From Rosellinia necatrix (taxonomy: Eukaryota > Ascomycota > Sordariomycetes > Xylariales > Xylariaceae), in contig JAGYVD010000005.1 of NCBI GenBank assembly GCA_021209875.1, positions 2,666,001-2,730,000 of the forward strand: DNA of 64,000 nt, read 5' to 3'. This document shows, in pieces, positions 1 to 10,581 of this stretch (position 1 is its first letter; each line of letters starts with the position of its first letter). The position numbers and the translations under genes were made by a program. The notes under the pieces were generated by a model that made no database searches, was not told the origin of the DNA, and worked only from the letters and a program-made list of their open reading frames with translations.

Positions 1-777
1 GTGAGACTTGTGGACAGCTCCTCGGATTCAATTACTCTAGAAGCCTTGGTCAATATCACGAATCCCACTCCGTATACGGCTTATGTTCCTTACGTTAATG
101 TTCTCGTCGCTACTAACGGTTCAATATTGGGAAATGGTACGATTCAGAACGCGAACATTATCGCTGGTATCAACACTAACCTGCTTGTCACGGCGATATG
201 GAACCCCACCAGAGGGGGCGCGACCAGTCGTAAAATCGGGCGGGACCTCATCTCTCAGTACCTATCAGGCTTCAACACCAGTATCACGGTGAAGCCACAC
301 CTAAACAGCATTCCTGGCCAGCGCCTCCTCTGCGAAGCACTATCGCGGTTCAACGCGACGTTTCCCGTCCCTCGACTCAAACTCCCTGGTGACTCGCCTG
401 GTGAAAACTCACACTTTATCAGAGATGCCAGTTTCCACTTCCTGTCATCAACTGCCACCTTCACGCTCGTGTCTCCATTAGAATTTAATACATTATATCT
501 AGACTTCGTGAATGCTACCGCCTTGTACAACCACACTGAGCCAATTGGCCGAATCTTTTACGATCTCCCATTCGCAGCGCCCCCTGGGAAATCCGAAACC
601 CCTAGACTGCCCGTTGAGTGGACAATCGGCTCCATTGGGTACGATGCCGTTCGAAGGGCAGTTGGCGGGAAATTAAAATTAGATGCCCATGCCGTCGTGG
701 ACGCCCGTCTTGGGAATTGGAAGGAATCGCTTTGGTATCAGGGGAAGGGTATTGGCGCCAGTGTGCATCTCACCTAA
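1..777 (+). CDS. 3' part of a DUF3712 / Tag1-like protein (5' end outside window)
   Basis: An open frame runs from the first base of the window to a stop at 775-777, giving 258 residues. The first codon is GTG and is unlikely to be the true start, so the 5' part lies outside the window. The segment starting around residue 12 (ITLEALVNITNPTPYTAYVP) resembles the LEA-like beta-rich modules of fungal DUF3712 proteins, a family that includes the yeast vacuolar membrane protein Tag1. There are many N-x-S/T sequons (NIT, NGS, NGT, NTS, NAT, NHT), which fits a lumenal or extracellular domain. No transmembrane helix is visible in this part; in this family the anchor is usually N-terminal, hence off-window. 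The family call is from pattern recognition and moderately sure; the function is not inferable from this fragment. Confidence 0.6.
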   Translation: MRLVDSSSDSITLEALVNITNPTPYTAYVPYVNVLVATNGSILGNGTIQNANIIAGINTNLLVTAIWNPTRGGATSRKIGRDLISQYLSGFNTSITVKPHLNSIPGQRLLCEALSRFNATFPVPRLKLPGDSPGENSHFIRDASFHFLSSTATFTLVSPLEFNTLYLDFVNATALYNHTEPIGRIFYDLPFAAPPGKSETPRLPVEWTIGSIGYDAVRRAVGGKLKLDAHAVVDARLGNWKESLWYQGKGIGASVHLT

Positions 778-2848
778 GGCTCACTGCCTGGTCGGTGTGT
801 ACAGAAGTAGAGATTCAAGATCTCGCACTTAAGGCGGCTAGGCGTCCGGGAGTGACTCGGTTATGCGATGCAGGGTGTCGGTGGTAATACCCGGTACCCT
901 AGGGATTGAAATAATTGGGATGAGACTACCATGATGACGACGGCAGCCTACCTTTGGTACAGACGAATAATCCGATGGGAGGGTTTCCGATGCGCTTTCT
1001 TGGCAGTCTCTAAACGGCTATAAGGCTGCATCAGTCTCTTCCGCCTCTGAGTCGGTCTAGTATGCAGTCCTCGGTGTATCACGCTGTCGTCCTACCCGGA
1101 TGACTCGGGTAATATACACAACTGGTGATCCGAACCAAGTCATCCCGTTGGGCTATTGGGCATCAATATTTTATGAGCCGTATAGATTTATGTATCTACC
1201 GATAGATGGTTCCCGTTTTCGCAAACCTGTTCGGTTGGTCGACCGTCACTACCGCGTCGTTTTTTGTATTTGCGACAGTTGAGATGAGACTCTCATGCCC
1301 GCAACCAAATCCATTAGAAGCATTCAGCTAGTAGTAGCTGAATTGTCAGAGAGCAAACTAAGAATAAATCAGCTGAGACTAATTAGCCTGGGCTGATTTG
1401 CTAGCGCAGGTAGGACGGACTTCTGTATTTACACCACGTCTAACTAAGAGGGTGTATTAGAACGCCCCAGTGCTTGGAAGTTTGGCGGTGATTGGTGAAG
1501 GAAGTGGTGATGACGTGATAATACGAGGTCCTTGGCGGAGGCGCTGAGGGAAGCGTTCATGCCTCGGGTCAAAACAGCACTATCATGTCAAATAAGTAGC
1601 TTTGTTATACCCCCATGGGCGGAAATGGAGATGTGGCGCGCGATGGTGCTCACCCACCTGGCTCCCCAAGGATTTCCCCGGAACGGGCGATGCACGATGG
1701 ACGATGGACGATGGGCCGGGGTGGAGTGACTCGCGCCTTAGCGAGAATGTCATGTCTCGGCATCTACCACCTCAGCTCGACGAAGCCCTCATCCTACACC
1801 TGGGAACGACGATGCTCGTTATACACGACTTGAGGATGACCGGGTATCTCCCCCCGGCTCAGCCTCATGCGGTTCTATTCTGGGAGCCTAACAAACAATA
1901 TCCGGAGCCGTCGGTCGCGGTCAGCATTCCGCGTCATGGCGGCTGATTATTATGCATCGCACTACGCAAACTCGGCATGATTCAAATACAGAGGCACCTG
2001 AGTCTGATATGATGGTGGCTAAGGGTTACCGGCTGCTTGGGTACCGGTATCCTCCCTGGCTCGAAATCCCAAATCGCGGGGTTTGGAGCGCCTTTGCAGT
2101 GGTCGGCGGCCCTGAGCCGGTCCTGCTCGGCCGGACTCGCGAACTACGCTGATATATATAGAACCGCAATGGGGGAAACGCCATGATATAATCCCATGAC
2201 TAATAGTATCATCCTTCCCAACAAATGTTAACGAAAGGCCACGAAAGCCAACTCCATATCCAGCACGCACATCGCGCCGTATTTCTCTTCGGCGTGGTTT
2301 TGGGATACATAGGATATGACCGTCCTCCGCGAGCGCCTTCGCCTTGTTTGTATCCTGTGGCTGCGTTATGTGCTGCTGGAAAATTAATCGGACCTACTGT
2401 CTACCAACTGCACGGAAATGGAATCCCCTTGAGCACAGAGGCGGGTTGGAATAGATGAATAAAAGAGACGTGTAATATACCTACTTGACGGCCAGTATTC
2501 CAGCCAACAGGAAGGAGATCCCGTACACCAAGTATGAATATGACCAGTGGGCATATGTATGGCACACGGCATGGGTTTGTACGTCAGCCCACAGTCGCCC
2601 GACGACGTACTGTCTTAGTAAATGGGCTATGCTGAGTGCAGAGTTAGGCTATAGGGCGGTCAGGTGAAGCCTTCACGTCGTAGCACCGCTACACTAGTGT
2701 TGGTGGCTCACGGCTGCCGTGCATCTCGAAGTCGACGATACGAAGGCTGATGGTATTGTGGCAAAAATAGACCCGAACTCGAACATCTCACCTCACACGA
2801 GGTCCTTGATATGACCGTGATGGGACTCGGGACTCGAGCCCGAGCGTG
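778..2848. other. Intergenic, no credible gene
   Basis: Short ORFs on both strands have no recognisable domain, no intron logic and overlap each other. A short direct repetition (GATGGACGATGGACGATGG) lies around 1694-1712. Nothing else supported. Confidence 0.5.
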
Positions 2849-2856
2849 TATATAAG
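2849..2856 (+). promoter_or_regulatory. TATA-like box upstream of the But2-type gene
   Basis: TATATAAG lies about 250 nt upstream of the ATG at 3103, in a GC-richer context. The intervening leader is CA/CT-rich and ends in CATCCATCCATCAAAATG, a favourable start context (A at -3). The distance implies a leader of roughly 200 nt if this box is used. A second AT run (about 3059-3071) lies too close to the ATG to be the main box. Confidence 0.4.
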
Positions 2857-3102
2857 GCGGTGTTTCCTGGAGATATAGATTGGATTTTGACTGACAACCT
2901 GCGTCACGAACACACAACCCAAGAGCAACACCACTACCACCACTGCTACTCCTACTACTATCGACATCGCCTTCACCGCCAGCTTTACTAGAATCCAACC
3001 GAGACACAACTCGCCATCTCCTCAACACCATCACTCACACATCCACTCATATATTCATTCATATATATATAAACTCACGTCACCCTCCATCCATCCATCA
3101 AA

Positions 3103-3660
3103 ATGAAGTACGCCACCGTTGCCCTGAGCCTCCTCTCCGCGACCCTCTCGGTTGCCGCCCCTACCACGACCTCGGGCTACGCCGTGCCGAGCATCCTCAA
3201 GGTCCACGACATCACGACGAACCAGAACGTGCAGGGGACGAAGACGAACACGTCACGCAGCGGGACCTCGGAGTCGTCGACGCTCTACGACATCCCGATC
3301 CCGGCGGCGGCGGCGGGGCGCACGTGCGGGCTCGTGTTCCGCGCCTCGGGCGCCGACACGGTCCAGGGCGCCGCGGCCATGGACATCTTCAAGAACGGCT
3401 TCACCGACCTCGCGTCGCTGACCCAGGGCAACCTGCGCGACCAGCAGCTCGCCCGAATCGTCTTCAACCCCAGCACCGGCGCCTACGACTTCAAGCGCGC
3501 CGACTTCACCCCCACCATCGACTCCTTCCCCTGCCCCGGCGGCCAGACCCTCCACTGGGAGGCCGCCGCCGTCGGCGAGTTCGACGTCAACCTCGTCCGC
3601 CAGGACTTCGCCTACGACGGTGTAAACGCCCCCAACGGCATCAGCGTCGCCTGGTGGTAA
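3103..3660 (+). CDS. Secreted protein with But2-type C-terminal domain
   Basis: Single-exon ORF of 185 aa. Residues 1-19 form a signal peptide (MKYATVALSLLSATLSVAAP, cleavage probably around AAP), followed by a mature acidic beta-rich domain. The layout (a Val/Pro start, a hydrophobic CGLVFRA segment, a central 'dF.pt..sFPCPGG' stretch, and a C-terminal FDVNLVRQDFAY) matches what I know of the fungal 'ubiquitin 3 binding protein But2 C-terminal' family, which in filamentous fungi is mostly secreted and of unknown function. Two cysteines are present (in RTCGLV and FPCPGG). Third codon positions are almost all G or C, unlike the surrounding DNA, which suggests a highly expressed gene. It has a TATA box and a good ATG context. 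The gene call is strong, the family call moderate, and the function unknown. Confidence 0.8.
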   Translation: MKYATVALSLLSATLSVAAPTTTSGYAVPSILKVHDITTNQNVQGTKTNTSRSGTSESSTLYDIPIPAAAAGRTCGLVFRASGADTVQGAAAMDIFKNGFTDLASLTQGNLRDQQLARIVFNPSTGAYDFKRADFTPTIDSFPCPGGQTLHWEAAAVGEFDVNLVRQDFAYDGVNAPNGISVAWW

Positions 3661-4019
3661 GTCTGGTGCCGCCCTGAGTCTTCCGGATGAGGAGCCCGCC
3701 CTCCTATTCCCCCCCCTTTTTCCTTCTCCTCTTCCTTCCCCTGGCGAACCCCTGAATTGGCGTCGGCGGGGACCATCTATCTGTTTGCTTGGGCATTATC
3801 GGGCTTAGAGTTTGCATTGACGGACATTCCTTGAAACATCATGGCTATTAGCATTCATTCCTTGGGCTTCGTATATTTTTAATTTTTTTTGCCTTTCTAG
3901 AATGATAGAATATTTTAATGATATCGCATCAAACTTCCAATTTTGCCTACCTAGCTCACTGGCACCTCAATCATCCGTCTTAGAACCACTGGCTAATAGT
4001 AGCTTGATCCTCCTTTCTC
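3661..4019. other. 3' flank of the But2-type gene
   Basis: Pyrimidine-rich then AT-rich sequence (T-rich run about 3872-3898), plausibly holding the 3' UTR and polyadenylation region. No gene seen. Confidence 0.4.
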
Positions 4020-4060
4020 CTCCTTCTCCTCCTTCTCCTCCTTCTCCTCCTTCTCCTCCC
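4020..4060. repeat. 9-bp pyrimidine tandem repeat
   Basis: About four to five copies of a 9-bp unit CTCCTTCTC, directly adjoining the 15-bp minisatellite at 4081-4245. Both are strand-asymmetric (all pyrimidine on the plus strand). Confidence 0.85.
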
Positions 4061-4065
4061 TCTTC

Positions 4066-6491
4066 TTACCCTTCCCTTCCTTCTTCTTCCCTTCCTTCTT
4101 CTTCCCTTCCTTCTTCTTCCCTTCCTTCTTCTTCCCTTCCTTCTTCTTCCCTTCCTTCTTCTTCCCTTCCTTCTTCTTCCCTTCCTTCTTCTTCCCTTCC
4201 TTCTTCTTCCCTTCCTTCTTCTTCCCTTCCTTCTTCTTCCCTTCCTACTTCCCGCCTTCTAAGTATTTGTATTACACCGTTTGCAAATAGCGGCGGTGTG
4301 ATTTTGATATAGAAGAGCACTGTATGACCATTGTTATCCCTAGCATATATATCGGCGCCGTTTGCAAGCTGAAGCTTTATAACCGTAGTGTTTAAGTAAC
4401 ATACGGCCTCATGAAGCGCCGTATAACCACCGTTACTTCTAGCATGTATATCGGCATGTATATCGGCGCCGTCTGCAAGCAAAAGCTTTATAACCGTAAT
4501 ATTTTGGTAAAATATAGCCCTATGAAGCGCCGTATTACCATGGTGATCTCTAGCATGTATATCGGCGCCGTTTGTAAGCAAGACCTCTATAACCTCATGG
4601 TCACCCATTACTAAAGCTCCATGGAGTGCTGCCCCGTACCTGCCTCGAGGATGATGCGATCCCAACGACAGTGACTCTGTTCGGCGGTTATCGATAATTT
4701 GTTGGGTAACCGCCTTGGGTAGCCCTAAGAGAACGGCATAATAGACCAGGCTTCCCCTGTTCAATCTTACCGGTTGAATTCCGGGGTCATAAATGCGTAG
4801 CCAAGCATCGAAGGCTCCTTTTTCGTCTTGGAATCATTGTAGGACCCGCGCTTCAACTTGGTCACTTATTGTGCCCCGCGCTACATGTATATTCCAAAGC
4901 TGAGCAGCATAGTCAGCTAGTGGATGCATATCTCCGATGGCGCTGGGGTCGTTCAGTTTCGCAAGTTGGGGCTCAAGCAATGGTGTCAAGCAGACGCTCG
5001 CCATGTGAGTATGGCCATCTTGTTCTCGAATGTGGAATCTTGAGATCCCCTTGTCGAGGAGTATTCTCTCAGATTCGAGATGTTCCTGAACTGAGAAGTG
5101 CGCGATTCGAACAGTCGTCCGCCCTGTATCGGGATGAACGTCGATCTCCGTGAATCCTGGACAAACTTCTCGAAGCGCGTTAGGGTCTTCAAACCAGCGG
5201 TCGGGATTGAATTTAGGGTCGTCGTATGACTCGAAGGCAATAGCGTCGATAATCTCCCATTCGGTCAGCGGCCGTATGGCATAGCAGAGTACCGTTAACA
5301 TCTGCCGGGCATAGTCCTCCAGCTCAGGTGAAATATTCGCAAGCATCCGAGCATATGTCTCGTCTAGCGATTGTGGTAGCGACTTGAGGAGTCTGTTGAG
5401 AAGATGCCGGTTTGGAGCACAAGCTTCCAGTGACTTGAGTTGGCATTCTACCCATCGGAAACTCCCGGTGTGTTAGTTAGCATATGCGCACGTAAATTAG
5501 ACAGGTATTGACCAACACTCCCTTTGCTCCGTCTGTCAGTGTCTCCTGGATTTGGTCATGGTACTTCTCCCATTTCCGCAGCCGCCTGTTTCCTCGGAGA
5601 TGCTCGAATATGAATGAAACTATATCCCGATCAACTTCGTCGTTCCTCAGTTCAATGGCCTCGTCCGGCATCACTTGCAATTTGTCTCGGATATCGACTT
5701 CATCCCGGCTTGTTACTAGGAGATGCATGCGTAATGCCTCCTAGCCACGTATATGTGTCAAAGTTTGAAGCATAGTTTCTCGATGTTTATTTCTTGGGCT
5801 CTCGTCTAGCGCATCTATGAGGATGTAGACGTTACGGAATCCTCTTATAATCCGGTAGAGACAGCCTAGAAGAGCTTCGACAGGCGGACTCGCGTGGCGG
5901 TAGCTCGTGTGCAAGCCCGATAAATGATCCGGATTCCTCTGCTGCGCTGATAACTGCAGTATGAGCGCCCGAAGCATAGCAGATGCATCTTGCTTATTCT
6001 CATCGTTGAAAGTGAAGAAGAAGAAGGCAACTCCGACTTCTGGATCGGACCTGCGATGCCGAAAAGCGTACTGGATGGAGGTTGAACAGAGTACGGACTT
6101 GCCGCATCCAGCAAAATAATGTGCTCTTCCGGAGGGGGTATGCGACGCGATGGAGCGTTGTTCTGACGGCAGATCGAACGCTGTCTACCGAGGTCTTTTT
6201 GAACTTACCCGCTTCATCCACGAGCTCTCGGATGCATTCTTCGCACTCTCCAACATGACGTTCGATCTGTTTGACCAAGTCCCGCTCGTCGGCTCGGAAT
6301 TCGTGGCTGTTTACGCGAGTATGTAGACGTTACAGTATCTCCAACAAATTGTCAAGCCTATGCTTCGTGTAGTCGATATCGGAGTGCTGTTGGCTTAGGG
6401 CCGTATAGTAGTCGAATAATGATTGCACCACCCGAATTCCGAGGGAGATAATCCCAACCGCGCTTCCAGCTACAGACAAAGGATCAGACAT
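4066..6491 (-). pseudogene. Decayed NLR-type gene: Helo-like N-terminal domain, NACHT, ankyrin repeats
   Basis: Reading the minus strand from an ATG at 6491, the start MSDPLSVAGSAVGIISLG is typical of fungal STAND N-terminal (Helo-like) domains. In-frame TAA at 6330-6332 interrupts it; the same frame continues to the conserved ...RVAYPLRKSTL end near 6117. There the frame breaks and the NACHT Walker A (GCGKS, 6095-6112) follows at once, so the usual linker is missing. NACHT continues with YILIDALDES (Walker B), an in-frame TAG at 5741-5743, and LLVTSRDE. A 55-nt intron at 5462-5516 (GTTGGT...GCTAAC...GAG) restores FRWVECQL. A TGA at 4834-4836 follows, then about four ankyrin repeats (4300-4700) that dissolve into the 15-bp minisatellite. 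Family knowledge: such proteins act as self/non-self or immune receptors. Three nonsense codons plus a frame-breaking deletion argue for a dead gene. Confidence 0.85.
4081..4245. repeat. 15-bp minisatellite, 11 perfect units
   Basis: Eleven identical head-to-tail copies of TTCTTCTTCCCTTCC (4081-4095 through 4231-4245), with imperfect partial units on both sides. The period is a multiple of 3, so the minus-strand ankyrin frame reads through it as a Glu/Gly/Arg pentapeptide (REEEG). Perfect identity among units suggests recent slippage or recombination. The homopurine/homopyrimidine composition could form triplex (H-)DNA. Confidence 0.95.
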
Positions 6492-8014
6492 GATGGTGAA
6501 TATCGCATTCAGTGAGGCGCCTGGAAGATTGAAAGATGCTCGCTTCGCCTCGCCTCGCACAACCCGAACATATGGGCAATTGTCCGAGCTATAATCTGGA
6601 GGCTGATGACATACCTGGGTTTATATTGTATTAGCTTCGCCCCAGACATCCATGTCGCAGGTTGCAACGCCACAGCTATATCACCTGTGAGGGGATGGTT
6701 GCATACAGGTACATATGCCAGCTGTCTAATCTTGGCTATCCCGCTCAGGCTCTATCTAGGTTACGTGATTCTTTTACTCTTGTTATTTGGGTAGGAGCCT
6801 CTCTGTTTACTCTACGGTGGTGACGCTAGGTCACTGTGATCCTGTACAATGATTCCCTTGCTGATATCTAAGCCGGCGTTTGCCGCATGATGAGAATTTA
6901 TACATCGCTAAGAATTGAGCGGCTGCCGCGATCCCGTCTAAGAATATATAAGTAGCCGTAAACGATTAAGTGATCGGTTTAATAATATTTTACTTGTGCA
7001 TCTGGCAACATAGGAGCTTGAGAATGGTCTCACAAAGGAGTTCTCACCGATGTTGAGCTAGCCGGGGTCGAGGGCCGGGGGATCAGTATTAATACTATAC
7101 CGCAGTAGTCATACACATCTCATCTCCTAGGTATTATACCTTAACATACATGACAGCTATCCTTGCTTCTCTGATCCCACATTCATATGTCCTATATCGG
7201 TAATGATAGCAGCATCACTCTCAGCGCTAGCACCTAGCTATTCAGGGGCTTATCGAGAGACGAACCATGGGCACAATCTACAGATCTTGCGAATTGGAAC
7301 ATGTCATCTTCAGGACTCTAGTCGCCGACTACGGTAAACTGTCGACTAATAGCTCGTTGTATGGGCACACGCTATACCGAAGAAAAAGACAAGAAAAGGG
7401 AAAAAGCTCGTCGCCTAGGAAAGGCGATACATACAAGGATGGGTGTAGACTTTTAGTGCACAGAGTCTGGTCTGGCACCATTCCGCCGCAACTGGGCCAG
7501 ATACAACAAGATGTCGTACGAGGCAGTGGTCAGCCTAAGTTAATAACCGCCATTAGCGGAATTATCATATAGTTACCCTTATACACGCTAACGTATACTT
7601 TCAGGAAGGTATTGTCGACGCCAATAATATGTGCGGTTATCTGGGGAACCTGCACCCCAGATAGATTCCGATCGTCCGGTCGCGAGCCGGCATCAACCCG
7701 GATGTCGGCAAATACATATAGAGTTCTGGGGCATTTGAACAAGAGTAAAAACGCCCAAAGGAGACGAAAGATGATTGAGTCCCCATCTAATTGGTCGCCG
7801 TTAATGAGCGGAATAATACCTCAATCAAGTCTATGAAGTCTAGAGGAGGCCGGCCCTAGTAATACCACGCGGCCTTTAGGCTAAACATTACAACGATCCG
7901 CGATATTCACATAACTTAGAATTTCTATACCTCCAGCAACCTATAAGAAGATGCTATTCTCCATTCAGATAAGGAAATGGTAGCGTAAAGTCATATGCCA
8001 ATCATCTGCCCATC
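6492..8014. other. Gene-poor AT-rich stretch
   Basis: No ORF with recognisable features. Short ORFs at 7267-7572 (+) and 7530-7742 (-) overlap each other and have no domain I recognise. Confidence 0.5.
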
Positions 8015-8777
8015 ATGCTGCTATCCTTTGTCCTCGCATTTGTAGCTTGGCTCCCGGGAGCCTTCTCTCTCCCTCAACTCGGTGAACGATTCCACGCGGA
8101 AGACTCAAACGCCACTCTCGAGGCAAGGCAGGGTTACTTTTGGTCTTACTGGTCCGAGGGTAATGGCAACTGGCGGTGTAATAATGGCGCCGGAGGATCT
8201 TACACAGCGACCTGGTCTGGTAATAACGGCGGGTTCGTGTGTGGCAAAGGATGGAACCCGGGTGGAAGCCGGTGCGTCGTGAATCTAGCTAATCACATTG
8301 GCAAAGGACCTGGTACTGACAAGGCATGATAGATCTGTGAAGTACACCGGCACGTATGAGCCTAAAGGCCCTGGCTACCTTGCGCTATACGGCTGGACGA
8401 CGAACCCTCTTATCGAATATTATATTATGGATTCCCATGGCGACCTCGCACCCAACGAGCCATGGACTGCCAAAGGGAACTTCACGATCGACGGCGAAGG
8501 CACCTATGCTGTATACACTAGCACTAGAGTAAACAAGCCATCTATTGTTGGCACGGCAACATTCCAACAGTATTGGGTGAGTGGCTTTAATAGAATAACT
8601 CCAAAGACGCTTCCAAAACGTTTCTAGAACACATTCATCAATGTTTTCTAACCTTTGTCTCTCCAGTCTGTACGTACCGAGACTAGAGTCGGCGGAACGA
8701 TCACCACCAGCAAGCATTTTGATGCTTGGCGGTCCTTCGGCATGAATCTTGGAGGTCATAACTATAGTACGCGATAG
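8015..8777 (+). pseudogene. GH11 endo-xylanase-like gene lacking both catalytic glutamates and the last strand
   Basis: Three exons, 8015-8271, 8333-8576 and 8667-8777, with GT-AG introns of 61 nt (8272-8332) and 90 nt (8577-8666); the join reads 203 aa. A signal peptide (MLLSFVLAFVAWLPGAFSLP) precedes a typical GH11 beta-jelly-roll: [71 protein letters not shown]11 enzymes cut the beta-1,4-xylan backbone using two Glu residues. The nucleophile, normally YYI(V)E, is Asp119 here (IMDS, codon 8430-8432). The acid/base Glu, in the ATEGY block after HNYQI, is absent because the frame stops at 8775-8777 right after HNY. DNA past the stop still looks faintly like the missing strand in another frame, suggesting an indel. 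It is either a pseudogene or a non-catalytic derivative; splice sites are intact, so expression is possible. Confidence 0.8.
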
Positions 8778-10309
8778 ACTACAAAGCATCACACCTGATT
8801 TCTCCGCTAACTGAGCATTTGTAGTGATTCTCGCGACGGAGGGTTATACAAATGGTGCCAATACGCCCAGTGGATCGTCTTCCCTTACCCTCGGATAAGC
8901 TAACAAATGAGGCTATTGGCAATCGCCCCATAGGTGAAGAGGAAGCGTGACCGGCCCCCTTCGTTTCTGAAGATATGTTCATATTTATGGTAGTAAATGT
9001 ACTAGGAAGCTAGGCTTACGATGCAAGGGAACTTTCTATTATCTACCAACGGTCCGCAAGCGTCGAAACTGAATGCTTAACCTCTATTATCAGGCTCATG
9101 GATCCAAGTTCCCCTGCGTCTATCGGATCGTGATACACTAGATACATTTAACTCGCTTCTTCTAAATACAGCGTAACACACACCGTAAATTACATCCTTT
9201 CCTCAATTTTTTTCCTTGTCTTCGCTGCTGCTCGTCACTATAGTAACCATAGACCAGTGGTGACAATAAAGTGATAATTATCCTGTCCTTTTAGGGGAGA
9301 ATTTGTATCACGGATCTAGCTAGCGATACGTCACCTGTAGTGCCCCGAGTCCTTCCAGTGACTTCAATAGTACTTAGTACAAGAGTGGGCGGCTTGCGAA
9401 TAATGACGGATGTAGTTACCTGACCTTGCTGCATTCTAATAGCGTTGGGGAGGGGGGTGCAAATTCTTGGTGACCAAGGACAGCCCCGCTACACATCGTT
9501 CGACAAAACCCCCTGACTGACCATGGTAGTGATGCTCAAGGTCTCGCTTAGTACCTCTCGGCCGACTCGTGAAGGCTATGAACTGAACTGATCGTTCGTA
9601 CGGTAGGCCTAAGTCGTGATCATGATCCATCCTCTACGGAACAAAAATGTGCGCTTTACACGCCGGATTAGAAGTCGACCAGGGCTTTAGTAATTCCACA
9701 TCGGAGCATAAAAGTTGGCAGTGGGCAAAGTGTGCTAAGGAACCACGAGCTATTCAAGCAATTATAAGTGTTTATTAATTTAAGCCGATCCTTTCAGAGC
9801 CTCCTCTTGCGGCGCTGATCATCATCTCTAGATCAAGCAGACAGTCTATGCACCTACATATATTAGGCTCTCGGTATGTTGGCCTGTATAGGTACGATCA
9901 TGTTATTCGTTATCACGATACATATCCTCACTGCCTGGCCTTGTCTATTCCACCGCTTTTTCTGACACCCAACTCAAACCATCATCATATTCGAAAAGCC
10001 TACGCATTCAAGTGAGGAGCGATTTTATGCCGGCACTACCAGTATGCTCCTTCGTGTTAGCTCATAAGAATAGCGTACCTCCACCTAGAAAAGCAACAAA
10101 CATAGCGTATTGCAGCGATCAGCACAGGATCGCCAAATCGCTGTCTAGCTATTGAGCCTCATCGAGCGGAGCCTTCTCGAGGCCTGGCCGGCCCCCACAC
10201 CTACTCTGCTTAAATTCTATACTAAACTCACGCACATACATAACTGGGGAGTTCATTGACACCACGCACGCAAACCACACGCTAGACCTTTGGACGTTAG
10301 ATAGCGCCG
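8778..10309. other. Gene-poor stretch
   Basis: No credible coding sequence; only short unrelated ORFs and AT-rich DNA. The DNA immediately downstream of the GH11 stop may contain the remains of its last strand. Confidence 0.5.
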
Positions 10310-10581
10310 CCTAGATGGTAGGCTCAGGAATTGATAAGATTAAGCCCTACCTTTATACTAAGCTATCTACTTGCGACCCAGCTGCTGCTTTATAGTGACT
10401 GGACCTTACTCTGGGCATTTTTTCTATAACATATATTTTTTTACAACGTGCATTCTTTCTATTATAGGAAGAACGCCTAGAGTGAGGTCTAGTTACTATA
10501 AAGTAGCAGCTGGGTCGCAAGTAGATAGCTTAGTATAAAGGTAGGGCTTAATCTTATTAATTCCTGAGCCTACCATCTAGG
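10310..10581. repeat. Long inverted repeat (120-bp arms, 32-bp loop), MITE- or foldback-like
   Basis: The left arm 10310-10429 is the reverse complement of the right arm 10462-10581; position x pairs with 20891-x. I count nine mismatches in 120, all transitions. The loop (10430-10461) is AT-rich. The arms hold no ORF. Transcribed in either direction it would form a long hairpin. Six of the nine mismatches are TG/TA or CA/TA alternatives, the RIP context. No target-site duplication is evident, though GACCTTTGGA occurs both near 10286 and near 10679. Confidence 0.92.

Noticed and set aside
3902..4312. 136-codon plus-strand ORF rich in Ser/Leu/Pro
   Set aside because: Produced by the 9- and 15-bp pyrimidine repeats, whose periods are multiples of three.
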